Below are positions 42,679-51,482 of a stretch of 64,000 nucleotides of DNA, in pieces. The DNA lies in contig NZ_CANKXW010000001.1 in assembly GCF_947487805.1 (NCBI RefSeq), positions 371,501 to 435,500 on the forward strand. Reading direction: 5' to 3'. The stretch is from an uncultured Tateyamaria sp. GTDB lineage: Bacteria > Pseudomonadota > Alphaproteobacteria > Rhodobacterales > Rhodobacteraceae. Position 1 is the stretch's first letter; each line of letters begins with the position of its first letter. Below the pieces are notes generated by a model, which saw only the letters and a list, made by a program, of their open reading frames with translations, searched no databases and was not told the DNA's origin. A program made the translations under genes and the position numbers.

Positions 42679-42742
42679 GCGTACCGCCAAAGGCGGTGCG
42701 CGTAACCCCGGCAGCACATCGCAAAGCGATGTGTGAGAGGGG
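42679..42742. repeat. Structured intergenic repeat, copy B
   Basis: Hairpin 1 pairs 42679-42688 with 42692-42701 (loop AAA, one T-G pair). CCCCGGCAG (42706-42714) follows, then hairpin 2, 42715-42722 with 42726-42733 (perfect, loop AAA), and GAGAGGGG (42735-42742). It matches copy A in order, spacing and fixed words while the stem bases differ. Confidence 0.8.
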
Positions 42743-42805
42743 TGCGGTCCAATCGTATCCAACCTCCGTAGGGAGCGCATTCACCCCGCCACCAACACAC
42801 CCCAA

Positions 42806-42824
42806 GCAAAAGCAAAGCTTTTGC
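42806..42824. repeat. Perfect 8-bp hairpin with AAA loop
   Basis: GCAAAAGC (42806-42813), AAA, GCTTTTGC (42817-42824) form a perfect hairpin 64 bp after copy B. It lies between copy B and a larger branched structure, making the whole gap 42679-42878 a run of stem-loops without a gene. Confidence 0.85.
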
Positions 42825-42825
42825 C

Positions 42826-42878
42826 GCGCCCGACCCTCCCCCCGGGAGGGCGCAAGACGCCCACCCAGGGTCGGGCGC
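42826..42878. repeat. Branched palindromic element
   Basis: GCGCCCGACCC (42826-42836) pairs perfectly with GGGTCGGGCGC (42868-42878). Inside are two competing or adjacent hairpins, CTCCC/GGGAG (42836-42840, 42844-42848) and GGGCG/CGCCC (42848-42852, 42858-42862). It ends 20 bp from the 3 prime end of the AARSA-repeat gene and could terminate it. Confidence 0.8.
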
Positions 42879-42898
42879 TTGTCAAAACCAGGGCGCCG

Positions 42899-44194
42899 TC
42901 AAACATCCTCTACGTCAGGCAGTTCAAACCGAAATTCGTCGAGAATCCTGTCATCCGGTGCAGGCCAGATTTTCGAGCGCAAAAACTCCAGATCCACCGC
43001 CAGCTTGTTCCATCGGTCTTCAAGCAACTTATCTTCACCTGACAATAATACAGCTGCGCTGATGATGGTGGAAATCGTGCCACCTACAAAAAGCACTGAA
43101 CTCTTCTTGTACCAAGGTTTCGCGCGCAATTCGGCTAATTCGGCATGGGCCGCGCGCAAGTCGGCTGCCAACTGCGCAACCTGCGCCCGCAACCGGCCGA
43201 TCTCTTCGGCCAGCACCACGTCCCTACCAACCGTTTCCGGCCCAAGCGCAACGGCCTTTGCGACCCGTTCCGCCGTAACCGGCAAGCCTTTCAAAGTTTC
43301 GTAAAAGGCGATTGGCTCATTCTGCCGCGACAGCCGAGAAAACGCGTCAAGCCGCAGATTTATCGTTTCCGACAGCGTCGCCATACTCGCCTGAACAATC
43401 GGCGCACGTTGAAACAAGGGGGTGACGTTGCTGGTCTGTACATCCTCTGGAATGAGGTCGTCACTGCCGCGCGCACCAAGCCGCGCCTCAATCTCCCGGA
43501 TCGCTTGGGCCACCTTCGCCAACGCGTCGTCACCGTTCCACAAATCCGGATCCAGCAAGGCGACTTCAACGGCCAGATCCCAATCACGGAAGGTGCCGGC
43601 CCACATCTCGCTATACCAGCGTTTAAAAAATGCCCAATCCGCATGACTGTCCAGATAGCGCAGGAAATCGACATGAGCGGCGGCGATACCCTCTGGCACC
43701 TCTGTGTCGCCCCATAAGGGCAGATGGAGTAGGTTTGCGCGCGGGACTTGGCTGTCTTTAAAGACAGTTGAGTAGGCGGCGGAGACGGCAACGGAGCGGG
43801 CGACATAGTAGTTGGCAGCGGAACGGTCGGCAGAGTCGGCGGCGGAGCGGGCGGCTGCGTCGGCGATGCCGGAGGCGGAGCGCGATGCGGAGCGGGCTGC
43901 CCAGTCGGCGGCGGAGTTGCGGATGCGGGCTGCGGAGCGGGCTGAGATGGCGGCGGAGTGGGTAGCGCCTTCTAATCCTACATCTGCGGGTCGACCAAGG
44001 CCACGACTCGCAGATGTGAGGATCGCCCAAAAGCAACTCAAGACAAGCCTTTCTTTCACGTCCTCCTTTTCTAGGCCAACATTCGCAAGCACCCGCAATG
44101 CCGCGCGGCTGCTCATAACGCTTCGCATCTCCACACTCTGCGTCTCAAACCACGCAGCAGCGCTGTTCAAATCCGAAAAATCAACCTCAGCCAC
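42899..44194 (-). CDS. AARSA-repeat coiled-coil membrane protein of unknown function
   Basis: 431 residues from a GTG at 44194, chosen because an AGGTGGGG sits just upstream and the ATG at 44275 would fall inside lepA. Residues about 80-130 are degenerate five-residue repeats with AARSA/SAADS units ([20 protein letters not shown]). A coiled coil near 335-365 ([20 protein letters not shown]) is followed by one membrane helix ([20 protein letters not shown]). No known family was recognised. It lies between structured repeats and lepA, and its repeat section makes a sawtooth in the DNA that looks like a satellite but is coding. Confidence 0.68.
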   Translation of the reverse strand: MAEVDFSDLNSAAAWFETQSVEMRSVMSSRAALRVLANVGLEKEDVKERLVLSCFWAILTSASRGLGRPADVGLEGATHSAAISARSAARIRNSAADWAARSASRSASGIADAAARSAADSADRSAANYYVARSVAVSAAYSTVFKDSQVPRANLLHLPLWGDTEVPEGIAAAHVDFLRYLDSHADWAFFKRWYSEMWAGTFRDWDLAVEVALLDPDLWNGDDALAKVAQAIREIEARLGARGSDDLIPEDVQTSNVTPLFQRAPIVQASMATLSETINLRLDAFSRLSRQNEPIAFYETLKGLPVTAERVAKAVALGPETVGRDVVLAEEIGRLRAQVAQLAADLRAAHAELAELRAKPWYKKSSVLFVGGTISTIISAAVLLSGEDKLLEDRWNKLAVDLEFLRSKIWPAPDDRILDEFRFELPDVEDV

Positions 44195-44259
44195 ACCAGC
44201 ACCCCACCTGCGACACCAACCCCATTGACCACCCCCGAAAACCCCTACATATCCCAACC

Positions 44260-46056
44260 ATGACACCGCTTTCACATATCCGCAATTTCTCCATCGTCGC
44301 CCATATCGACCACGGGAAATCGACCCTCGCCGACCGGCTGATCCAGTCCACCAACACCGTGGCCGACCGGGACATGAAGGAACAGCTGCTCGACAGTATG
44401 GATATCGAACGCGAGCGGGGCATCACCATCAAGGCCAACACCGTCCGCATCGACTACACCGCGCAGGACGGCGAGCATTACGTGCTCAACCTGATCGACA
44501 CCCCCGGCCACGTGGACTTTGCCTACGAAGTGTCCCGCTCCATGCGCGCCGTCGAAGGCTCGCTCTTGGTTGTCGACAGCACCCAAGGGGTCGAGGCACA
44601 GACGCTGGCCAATGTCTACCAGGCCATCGACGCGGATCATGAGATCGTGCCCGTCTTCAACAAGATCGACCTGCCCGCATCCGACATCGACCGCGTCGCC
44701 GAACAGGTCGAGGACGTGATCGGCATCGACGCCTCGGGCGCCATCGCGGTGTCGGCCAAAACCGGGCAGGGCATTCAGGAAACGCTCGAGGCCATCGTCA
44801 CCCAGCTGCCCGCGCCCAAGGGCGACCCGGACGGCGATCTCAAGGCCATGCTGGTGGACAGCTGGTACGACAGCTATCTCGGCGTCATCGTCCTGATCCG
44901 CGTCATCGACGGCCGCCTGAAAAAGGGCGAACGGATCAAGTTCCTGTCCAACGGCACCCTCCACCACGTCGACCGCGTCGGCGTCTTCCGCCCGCAGATG
45001 GAAATGGTGGACAGCCTCGGCCCCGGCGAAATCGGCTTCCTGACGGCAAGCATCAAACAGGTCCGCGACACCCGCGTCGGCGACACGATCACCCACGAAC
45101 GCAAAGAGGTCACGGCACTGCCCGGCTTCAAGCCCGCGCAACCGGTGGTCTTCTGCGGCCTCTTCCCCGTGGACAGTGCCGAATTCGAGGACATGCGCGA
45201 CGCCATCGACAAGCTCGCCCTCAACGACGCCTCGTTCAGCTTCGAGATGGAAACCTCCGCCGCCCTCGGCTTTGGCTTCCGCTGCGGCTTTCTCGGCCTG
45301 CTGCACCTCGAGGTCATCCGCGACCGGATCGAGCGGGAATACAACATCGAACTGATCACCACCGCGCCCTCGGTGATCTACCACGTCTACATGCGCGATG
45401 GGTCCATGATCGAGCTGCACAACCCCGCCGACATGCCCGACCTGTCCATCGTCGACCACCTCGAAGAGCCGCGGATCAAGGCGACCATCCTCGTGCCCGA
45501 CGACTACCTCGGTGACGTGCTGAAACTCTGCCAGGAACGCCGCGGCATCCAGCTGGACCTGACCTATGCAGGCTCCCGCGCCATGGTCGTCTATGACCTG
45601 CCGCTGAACGAAGTGGTGTTCGACTTCTACGACCGCCTGAAATCGGTGACCAAAGGGTACGCGTCCTTTGACTACCAACTGACGGGCTACCGTACTGATA
45701 ACCTTGTGAAAATGTCGATCCTGGTAAACGACGAACCCGTGGACGCCCTGTCGATCATGGTCCACCGCGACCGCGCCGAAATGCGCGGCCGCGCGATGGT
45801 GGAGAAACTCAAAGACCTGATCCCCCGCCACATGTTCAAAATCCCGATCCAGGCCGCCATCGGCGGCAAAGTCATCGCCCGCGAGACGCTGTCGGCCATG
45901 CGCAAGGATGTGACGGCCAAGTGCTACGGCGGGGATGCGACGCGGAAGCGGAAATTGCTTGATAAGCAGAAGGCGGGTAAGAAGAAGATGCGTCAGTTCG
46001 GGAAAGTAGATATCCCGCAGGAGGCGTTTATTTCAGCGTTGAAGATGGATGGGTGA
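44260..46056 (+). CDS. lepA: Elongation factor 4
   Basis: 598 residues, full length. A ribosome-binding GTPase that back-translocates stalled ribosomes or helps 30S biogenesis. G motifs are [22 protein letters not shown] and NKIDLP; RGITIK is the switch I part, and the C-terminal [20 protein letters not shown] is the basic lepA tail. The ATG at 44260 follows a non-obvious ribosome-binding site. The last 130 bases look lower in GC than the rest, at the border with the AT-rich gene that follows. Confidence 0.98.
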   Translation: MTPLSHIRNFSIVAHIDHGKSTLADRLIQSTNTVADRDMKEQLLDSMDIERERGITIKANTVRIDYTAQDGEHYVLNLIDTPGHVDFAYEVSRSMRAVEGSLLVVDSTQGVEAQTLANVYQAIDADHEIVPVFNKIDLPASDIDRVAEQVEDVIGIDASGAIAVSAKTGQGIQETLEAIVTQLPAPKGDPDGDLKAMLVDSWYDSYLGVIVLIRVIDGRLKKGERIKFLSNGTLHHVDRVGVFRPQMEMVDSLGPGEIGFLTASIKQVRDTRVGDTITHERKEVTALPGFKPAQPVVFCGLFPVDSAEFEDMRDAIDKLALNDASFSFEMETSAALGFGFRCGFLGLLHLEVIRDRIEREYNIELITTAPSVIYHVYMRDGSMIELHNPADMPDLSIVDHLEEPRIKATILVPDDYLGDVLKLCQERRGIQLDLTYAGSRAMVVYDLPLNEVVFDFYDRLKSVTKGYASFDYQLTGYRTDNLVKMSILVNDEPVDALSIMVHRDRAEMRGRAMVEKLKDLIPRHMFKIPIQAAIGGKVIARETLSAMRKDVTAKCYGGDATRKRKLLDKQKAGKKKMRQFGKVDIPQEAFISALKMDG

Positions 46057-46064
46057 GAATCGTG

Positions 46065-47474
46065 ATGGAAGAGAGTTTGAAATCTGAGAATCCCTCGCTC
46101 CCGTCTCGCTATGAAGACCTCGACATCGGATTTAGAGGCCGGCTCAAAGCAAATAAGGAACTGAACGCTCTTATATCGTCCACTTTTCGAAAAAAACAGA
46201 TTACTGGGGGCATTGGTTTTCTGCCTATATTTGGTGCGTCCGGTAGCGGTAAGACATCAGCCATTATGGAAACTGGAACTCACCTTCCTGATACGTTTGT
46301 ATACCAATTGGATTCAGAGAACATTGGCGACAAAGAGAGCATTTTGAAATCCATTGAGATGGCAAAAGTAGATGCTGACGGCAGGCCGATTATTGCGGTA
46401 GTTGATCAGTATGAAGAAGCTGTTGCAACCAGGTTAGAATTGCCCACCTCCTTTATTGAGAGCTTAGCTATCTTAGATCGCAATGAATTAAAGGATGGTG
46501 GTATAATTTTTGTTTGGCTTACTACTAGCGAAGAATTTCAAGAACTGCTTGTCCAAGCAACTAGCCGAAATAGCAGAATTCTAGTTCAAAAAAATTTCTC
46601 AATAGATGGACCACCCAAGGACGAGTGGCCGGAAATCGTACTTGACACATTCGCAGCGCACAACAGCGAAGCTCCACTTTCTGATTTCGACATCTTGCCA
46701 ACAGACATAGCTGAGATAAGCAAAAGGAAGGATACGCTTGGCGACACAATAGAAGCGGTAGCAGAGCGCCTGGTAGACTCAATTCCGGACTTCCAAAACA
46801 TAGCAGAGTACCGGGTTTGCATGCTTTGGCCTGTCACTGACGGTGCTCGGATTAATTTAATACACCAATTCACAGAACCAAAACAGGGCTATAAGTTAAA
46901 TTTTGACGCATGGCATCGCAGCCTAAATGTGCAAGACCAGAAGACACTCCCTCTTCATGAACTTAACCGCGCACGATTGTATTTCGACTTTCGGCTAATT
47001 CCGATAGCAGCAGCTGATTTGCAACCAATCTGCCAGCGTTTAGATGAAGAAAAATTCGAATTCCGAAAGTCTTACACTGATCGTATTCGAACGACGCATC
47101 TCTACTCGATCATTTCCGGAAAATGGAACTCAGCAAATTATGCTCCGCTAAGAGAGAGAAAATCACAGCGTGCCGACGCTGCCCGAGAGTGGTATCCAAG
47201 TGTAACACAACATCCGACAAAAATCGGTAAAAGAATAGCCCAATGCTTCTCTCATATGGGAGTTCCATCTGAATATGAAGAAAAAATTGAAACTCGTCAC
47301 TCGTCTGTAACTGCAGACGTTTTGTGCGCGGCTCCTTTCGAGGGCCAGCGTCAAACGATAATTGAGCTAAAAGCGTTCGCACCTGAAAATACAATGCCTT
47401 CAACGATTGCTGGCCAAATAAGAATCACACTTAAGAAACATGCTCAACTGGCTGGTTTTTTAGCGCGCCAGTAA
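46065..47474 (+). CDS. Predicted STAND-like P-loop ATPase with C-terminal PD-(D/E)XK-like motif
   Basis: 469 residues. Walker A is GASGSGKT (57-64) and the Walker B-like strand is IIAVVDQYEEA (D114, Q115, E117, E118), close to the DQFEE signature of STAND-type NTPases. The C-terminus has D418 (TADVLCA) and E434-x-K436 (IIELKAF), spaced as in PD-(D/E)XK nucleases. The middle is unassigned. The gene is plainly AT-rich beside GC-rich neighbours and uses rare-looking codons, so it is probably imported. ATG 46065 is chosen over GTG 46053 and 46062. Antiviral defence is a reasonable inference, not shown. Confidence 0.75.
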   Translation: MEESLKSENPSLPSRYEDLDIGFRGRLKANKELNALISSTFRKKQITGGIGFLPIFGASGSGKTSAIMETGTHLPDTFVYQLDSENIGDKESILKSIEMAKVDADGRPIIAVVDQYEEAVATRLELPTSFIESLAILDRNELKDGGIIFVWLTTSEEFQELLVQATSRNSRILVQKNFSIDGPPKDEWPEIVLDTFAAHNSEAPLSDFDILPTDIAEISKRKDTLGDTIEAVAERLVDSIPDFQNIAEYRVCMLWPVTDGARINLIHQFTEPKQGYKLNFDAWHRSLNVQDQKTLPLHELNRARLYFDFRLIPIAAADLQPICQRLDEEKFEFRKSYTDRIRTTHLYSIISGKWNSANYAPLRERKSQRADAAREWYPSVTQHPTKIGKRIAQCFSHMGVPSEYEEKIETRHSSVTADVLCAAPFEGQRQTIIELKAFAPENTMPSTIAGQIRITLKKHAQLAGFLARQ

Positions 47475-47485
47475 AATTAAACACC

Positions 47486-47860
47486 TCAAAAAACCACCCC
47501 ACTCACCAACCCCACATTCGCGTAAGGCGTGCCTTCCCCTGTCCGCACCACCGCGACCGCTCCGGCGCTGCGCTCCTTGAACACCTCGTGGCTCACCAGA
47601 TCGCACTGCACCCGCGCGTCGATCTCGCCGCCCACGGCCCCTGCCTCCTCCGCGCGGAAGGCCGTCTCCACGCACATCTCGCTCAGCACCGTGTCCAGCA
47701 CCTCCAGCATCGCGGGCACTCCAAGCGTCACCGCCAGATCGACGCAAGGCACCCCTGCGGGCACGGGCAATCCTGCGTCCGCGATCACCAGCAGATCGCC
47801 GTGTCCCAGCCCCGCCACGATGCGCGACAGCTCTGCGTTCAAAATTCCGGATTTCTTCAT
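47486..47860 (-). CDS. rbsD: D-ribose pyranase
   Basis: 124 residues, slightly short for RbsD (about 130-139). MKKSGILNAELSRIVAGLGHGD, IADAGLPVP and a late HEVFKERSAGAVAVVRTGE match the family; RbsD converts beta-pyranose to furanose forms of ribose, and FucU relatives do so for fucose. No kinase, ABC transporter or regulator for ribose is nearby, so the gene is an orphan here. It converges with the imported ATPase gene (11-bp gap). Confidence 0.88.
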   Translation of the reverse strand: MKKSGILNAELSRIVAGLGHGDLLVIADAGLPVPAGVPCVDLAVTLGVPAMLEVLDTVLSEMCVETAFRAEEAGAVGGEIDARVQCDLVSHEVFKERSAGAVAVVRTGEGTPYANVGLVSGVVF

Positions 47861-47905
47861 GACGCCACCTCCGCGCCCGATCCTAGCCGACCGCGCCGCA
47901 CCGGG

Positions 47906-48250
47906 CTAGCGTCGCGCGGCCTTCCACGCGGCATAGCCTGCGTCGTCCATCCCCATGGGCGGGTAGTCGCCCGACAGCGGCAGCACCGGCTCCGACCGCC
48001 AGCGCGCCCTGTCCTCGATGGCCGCCACCCGGCGGGCGTGGTCCACGCGCGCGCGGTGCAGCGCCTCGTCGGGGTTCAGGCCGATGGCGCGGTGCAGCAC
48101 CATTTCGTCGCGCATCGGGATCACCACGCACATCGGTTTGCGGTGGTGGTGCAGCCACAGGTGCCCCATCTCTTCGTGCACGAATTTCAGCTCTCGGCTG
48201 GCGTGTTTGCGGAATTCCGTGAAAGAAATCTTGCGAATTTCGGTGGGCAT
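47906..48250 (-). CDS. Possible Phd/YefM-type antitoxin-like protein
   Basis: 114 residues. The N-terminal half (ISFTEFRKHASRELKFV, then HLWLHHHRKPMCVVIPMRDE) follows the Phd/YefM layout: a short strand, helix, and the GRPVAVLVP-like strand. The C-terminal half (DHARRVAAIEDRARWR, then a proline-rich end) is unlike known antitoxins. No toxin gene is adjacent. A standalone regulator or a DUF of that fold is the alternative. Confidence is limited. Confidence 0.55.
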   Translation of the reverse strand: MPTEIRKISFTEFRKHASRELKFVHEEMGHLWLHHHRKPMCVVIPMRDEMVLHRAIGLNPDEALHRARVDHARRVAAIEDRARWRSEPVLPLSGDYPPMGMDDAGYAAWKAARR

Positions 48251-48278
48251 GGTGACGCACCCCTTGGGCCAGTGGACA

Positions 48279-48385
48279 AAACGTACACTTTGCCGCCGAA
48301 ACCGTGCGATTCATCAAAAACGGCCCCAAATCGCGTGATCGGGGCCGTCGATGACTGTGCAGATCGGGGCCGAAACTGTACGTTT
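48279..48385. repeat. Inverted AAACGTACA motifs flanking a terminator
   Basis: AAACGTACA at 48279-48287 and its reverse complement TGTACGTTT at 48377-48385 flank the terminator at 48316-48348. Flanking bases show longer weak similarity between the two copies. They could be ends of a small repeat unit or paired regulator sites. Confidence 0.4.
48316..48348 (-). terminator. Rho-independent terminator of the PA14-like gene transcript
   Basis: Read on the reverse strand: ACGGCCCC (48348-48341), a 13-base loop, then GGGGCCGT (48327-48320) followed by four more T (48319-48316). This is a normal intrinsic terminator placed about 100 bp after the 48449-49015 gene and before the 47906-48250 gene, so those two are separate transcripts. 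Confidence 0.72.
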
Positions 48386-48448
48386 GCGACCCTAGCGTCG
48401 TGGCCTCAGCCTCCGGTTAAGACACCGTGCGCCGTGGACACCATATCG

Positions 48449-49015
48449 TCACTTGTGTCCGAATGCCGCGTTGGGCATCCAGTCGGGCGCGCCCTTGCCC
48501 GCGCGCATGTGCAGGCAGGCGGAGCCCACGCGCTGGAAATAGGTGATGTCCACCGGGTACCATCCGGCCTGCGGCACCTCGACCTGCACCGCGCGGGTTT
48601 CAAAGCATTTCTGCCGCCCGTCGAAATAGCCGACGGTCTGGCCGCCTACCTTTGCGTCGAGGCCATCATTGGTCAGGAAATCAACGGTGTAGGTGCCGGC
48701 GCTGTCGAACTTCACAAAGCCCGAGATGCCCGCCACCACGTGGTGCGCCTGCTTGGATGTCAGGGTCTTGTCGCCATCGCGCGTGTCGCGGTAGTCGAGC
48801 CCCTTGAGCGCCGGTCCGGCCTTGGCCCGCTTGAGGGCGCGGTTGGCCTGGTTCAGGCTTTTGACATCCGGCGGATAGGCGTATTTGACGGCGAGGCCGG
48901 GCTTGAGCCCGCTGGGCTGCGGGCTGGCGGGTTTCAGTTTCAATGGTGCCGCCGCGACGGCCGTTGCAATCAATAGGGACGTCGCGGCCAAAACGGCCGT
49001 CTTCAAAATCGTCAT
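48449..49015 (-). CDS. Periplasmic PA14-like carbohydrate-binding-type protein
   Basis: 188 residues with signal peptide (AVLAATSLLIATAVAAAPLK). The mature part is beta-rich, GLAVKYAYPPDVKSLNQANR and then SGFVKFDSAGTYTVDFLTNDG and VGGQTVGYFDG, the pattern of PA14-like lectin domains. Two cysteines (QKCFETRA, SACLHMRAG) may pair. It is monocistronic with its own terminator. A cell-surface or envelope role is likely; ligand unknown. Confidence 0.7.
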   Translation of the reverse strand: MTILKTAVLAATSLLIATAVAAAPLKLKPASPQPSGLKPGLAVKYAYPPDVKSLNQANRALKRAKAGPALKGLDYRDTRDGDKTLTSKQAHHVVAGISGFVKFDSAGTYTVDFLTNDGLDAKVGGQTVGYFDGRQKCFETRAVQVEVPQAGWYPVDITYFQRVGSACLHMRAGKGAPDWMPNAAFGHK

Positions 49016-49133
49016 TCATTTACTCCCGTTGGACTGGCCACTTTGGTGTGACCTTGAATCACAGCGAGTGTAGAAGGCCCCACAGGCCACTGACAACAGT
49101 TGAGCCGAGAAACGTGATGAAACCCATACGGGA

Positions 49134-49613
49134 CTACACGTTGCGATAGAAAAGATACCGTTCCGGGTCCACTGTGTCGGGTCCCTTGATCTGCTCAAGG
49201 CCAATCAGCGGCTGTTGCGACAGGACCAGCCCCCCCGGTGCCATCACCGCGGTGATGAGCGGGCTCAGCTCTGCACCCTCGGCCACGTCCTTTTCCTTGA
49301 CCCCGTAACCAAAGTCGTAATGCGCAAGCGCCATGCGACGGCCATCGTCCGCCAGCTTGCGCAGCATGTCCGACGCCTCGCCTTTCAGGAAATCTTCCTC
49401 GGGCGGGATGCAGCTGGGATGCGGTTTCAGCACCCGGTCGATGACCCAGATCCGGCGGTCGGGGATCTCTTGGCGCAGGTGGTCATAGGTGCGCCCGTTG
49501 CCCAGCCCCATCTCCAGCACGTCGCCCGCCAGCGGAGCGATCAGATCAGCCGCCCAGTTGATACCGTCGATCTGTGCTGTCAGGCGGCGGCGCATCGATT
49601 CAAGTCTGCTCAT
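49134..49613 (-). CDS. Class I SAM-dependent methyltransferase-like protein
   Basis: 159 residues. Motif I is GDVLEMGLGNGRTYDHLRQ, followed by RIWVIDRVLKPHPSC (motif II acid) and a LAHYDFGYG segment. The family is small and the C-terminal region (MAPGGLVLSQQPL) is the usual motif III region. It is the last gene of the seven-gene glycan operon and overlaps the deacetylase stop by 4 bp. It probably modifies the glycan or a carrier; the substrate is unknown. Confidence 0.75.
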   Translation of the reverse strand: MSRLESMRRRLTAQIDGINWAADLIAPLAGDVLEMGLGNGRTYDHLRQEIPDRRIWVIDRVLKPHPSCIPPEEDFLKGEASDMLRKLADDGRRMALAHYDFGYGVKEKDVAEGAELSPLITAVMAPGGLVLSQQPLIGLEQIKGPDTVDPERYLFYRNV

Positions 49614-50356
49614 GTGCGTGTCTCCAGTGTCCAGGGGGTGGCCCCGCCTGACATCATTTCGTGTATGAATTCCCGACTGAAACCCCAGATCGCGTCGGTG
49701 TGAACAAGGTGGTGCGTGAGGTAGCCGAGCGGCTCGTCTGCATCCTCCTGGCCGCGGCGGCGCGCGTCCAGATGGGCGGCGGCCTGTGCAATCAATTGCG
49801 CGGGATCCACGAGGTCGCGGGTACCTTTCCACCAGATCGGATCGATATGGGTGTTGATCTGTGCGACGCCCTTGGCGGCCTCTGACGCGGGCCGTGGGCC
49901 GAAGGTAGACAGCGCCGTAAATCCTTGTTCGCCCAGCGTTTTCGTCACCGTTTCGGCAATGCGGTTCCAGGGCGGCACAAATATCGGGCAAAGCGCGTCA
50001 CCAAAGAGCATGCGCATCCGCGCCAGCCCCTGCGCCGCTTCGTCCACCGCTGCCGTGCGGGGCGTCTGAAACTCGTTCTTCTTGCCCACGCCACCGCTGT
50101 GATCCGCATGGGCCCAGCCGTGGACCACCGGGATCATTCCGAAGCGCGCAGCACCGTCCACGACCGTCTGGTCGGCATGGGCCGGGATCACCGCCAGATG
50201 CACGGGCAGGGCGCAGTCCGCCGACAATTCCCCCAGCCGCGTCAACGCGGGCGTGGCGGCAATGGCGTCGTCGTCCCGCCACCAGAACGGCACGGCCACG
50301 CCGTCGCGGCGGCACGCGGCCAGAGCGTTGCGCAGGGGCGTCCAGTCATGTGCCAT
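49610..50356 (-). CDS. Polysaccharide deacetylase-family protein (CE4-like)
   Basis: 248 residues. PFWWRDDDA (metal-binding DD) near residue 25, VHGWAHADHSG (HxxxH metal site) near 80 and FVPPWNR (the CE4 RxPY-like segment, altered) near 127 place it with NodB-type deacetylases. The ATG at 50356 overlaps the glycosyltransferase stop by 11 bp. It would remove N- or O-acetyl groups from a glycan. Weak third motif leaves room for a related amidohydrolase. Confidence 0.8.
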   Translation of the reverse strand: MAHDWTPLRNALAACRRDGVAVPFWWRDDDAIAATPALTRLGELSADCALPVHLAVIPAHADQTVVDGAARFGMIPVVHGWAHADHSGGVGKKNEFQTPRTAAVDEAAQGLARMRMLFGDALCPIFVPPWNRIAETVTKTLGEQGFTALSTFGPRPASEAAKGVAQINTHIDPIWWKGTRDLVDPAQLIAQAAAHLDARRRGQEDADEPLGYLTHHLVHTDAIWGFSREFIHEMMSGGATPWTLETRT

Positions 50357-51482
50357 GGGCGTGCCTTTCGTACAGTGTGTCGATGATCCCCACCGTGGCC
50401 TCGGCCCCTGACATGCCATGGGTCCGTCGGGGCCGCTCGGGCGCAGCTATCACGCGGTCCAGCGCGGCCAGCACACCGTCCGGGGTCAGCGTTTCCAACC
50501 GCGCGCTGGCGATGCCGGGCTGGGCGGCCAGCGCATCGGCGCGAATGCCCTGTTCGACCTCGCCACCCTCGTCAAAGGGCACGAAAAGCGCGGGCACACC
50601 GGTTTGCAGAACGTCCATCGCCGTGTTGTACCCGCACATCGACACGGATGCGGCAGCCCCCTGCAACAGGGTGCGAAAATCGGGCCGGGGCGGGTCCACG
50701 GACAGGTTGGCAGGCGCGCGCGCGGCGATCTGAGCCAGCCGCTCCGGCCCGCCACCCACCAGGCAGCGCCACGTGCGATCCGGGTCGCGGCGGGCGGCTC
50801 CCAGCACCAGATCAAACAGCGCATCGCCCACGGCCCCGCCCCCGGCACTGACCAGCACCTCACCATGCTGCGGCACGTCCGCGTCGGGCGGGGCCGGGGC
50901 CACGAACCCGGTGTAGTGCAGGCGTTCGGCCAGCATCTGAGACACCGGCCAACTCCGGTCCAGCGGGATCAGGTCGGGGTCCGAATGGACCAGAACGCCG
51001 TCATAGAATTGCGCGACCATGTCGTCGGCAAAGGCGGCCTTGGCCGGTTTGCTGGGCGGCGCGAGGATGTCGCGGATCGAACTCAGAACCAGCGGGCGCG
51101 GCTGCATGCCCCTTGCCTGCGCCAAAAGCGCGCCGAACTCCGCGCGCAGGATACGGCGCCCAAAAGGAAAGAGTTCGGTGATCAGGACCTGCGGCGCGAC
51201 CGCGGCCAGCGAGTCCGACAGCAGAGCCTGTCGCTGGGCGTGCAGCGCATCGGTGGCCACCGCGCCATCCGCGTCCAGCAACCGGGTGAAATCCACCCCG
51301 TCCGACCGCAGCGGCGGCAGCTGCACAAGGCGCAGGCCTGAGGTGTCGAAATGCGGCACCGGGCCGCCGCCACTGACCACGGTGACGTCCCGACCCGCCG
51401 CCGCCAAGGCACGGCCCAGCGTCAGCGCGCGGGCCAGATGGCCGGTGCCCAAAAGGTGTGTGACGACGATCATCACCCGCAT
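50346..51482 (-). CDS. Glycosyltransferase, MurG-like (COG4671-type)
   Basis: 378 residues of GT-B fold. GTGHLARALTLGRALAAAG at the N-terminus (glycine-rich first strand-turn) and VLVSAGGGAVGDALFDLVL, then SMCGYNTAMDVLQTGVPALFVP near 285, are typical of UDP-sugar-binding MurG relatives. A paralogue is encoded at 54380-55603. Its overlaps with neighbours (11 bp, 10 bp) indicate one transcript. Sugar and acceptor are unknown. Confidence 0.82.
   Translation of the reverse strand: MRVMIVVTHLLGTGHLARALTLGRALAAAGRDVTVVSGGGPVPHFDTSGLRLVQLPPLRSDGVDFTRLLDADGAVATDALHAQRQALLSDSLAAVAPQVLITELFPFGRRILRAEFGALLAQARGMQPRPLVLSSIRDILAPPSKPAKAAFADDMVAQFYDGVLVHSDPDLIPLDRSWPVSQMLAERLHYTGFVAPAPPDADVPQHGEVLVSAGGGAVGDALFDLVLGAARRDPDRTWRCLVGGGPERLAQIAARAPANLSVDPPRPDFRTLLQGAAASVSMCGYNTAMDVLQTGVPALFVPFDEGGEVEQGIRADALAAQPGIASARLETLTPDGVLAALDRVIAAPERPRRTHGMSGAEATVGIIDTLYERHAHGT

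Noticed and set aside
43760-43980. Satellite-like GGCGGAG-rich DNA
   Set aside because: The period is three-base and follows the AARSA repeats of the encoded protein; it is coding, not a separate satellite or CRISPR.
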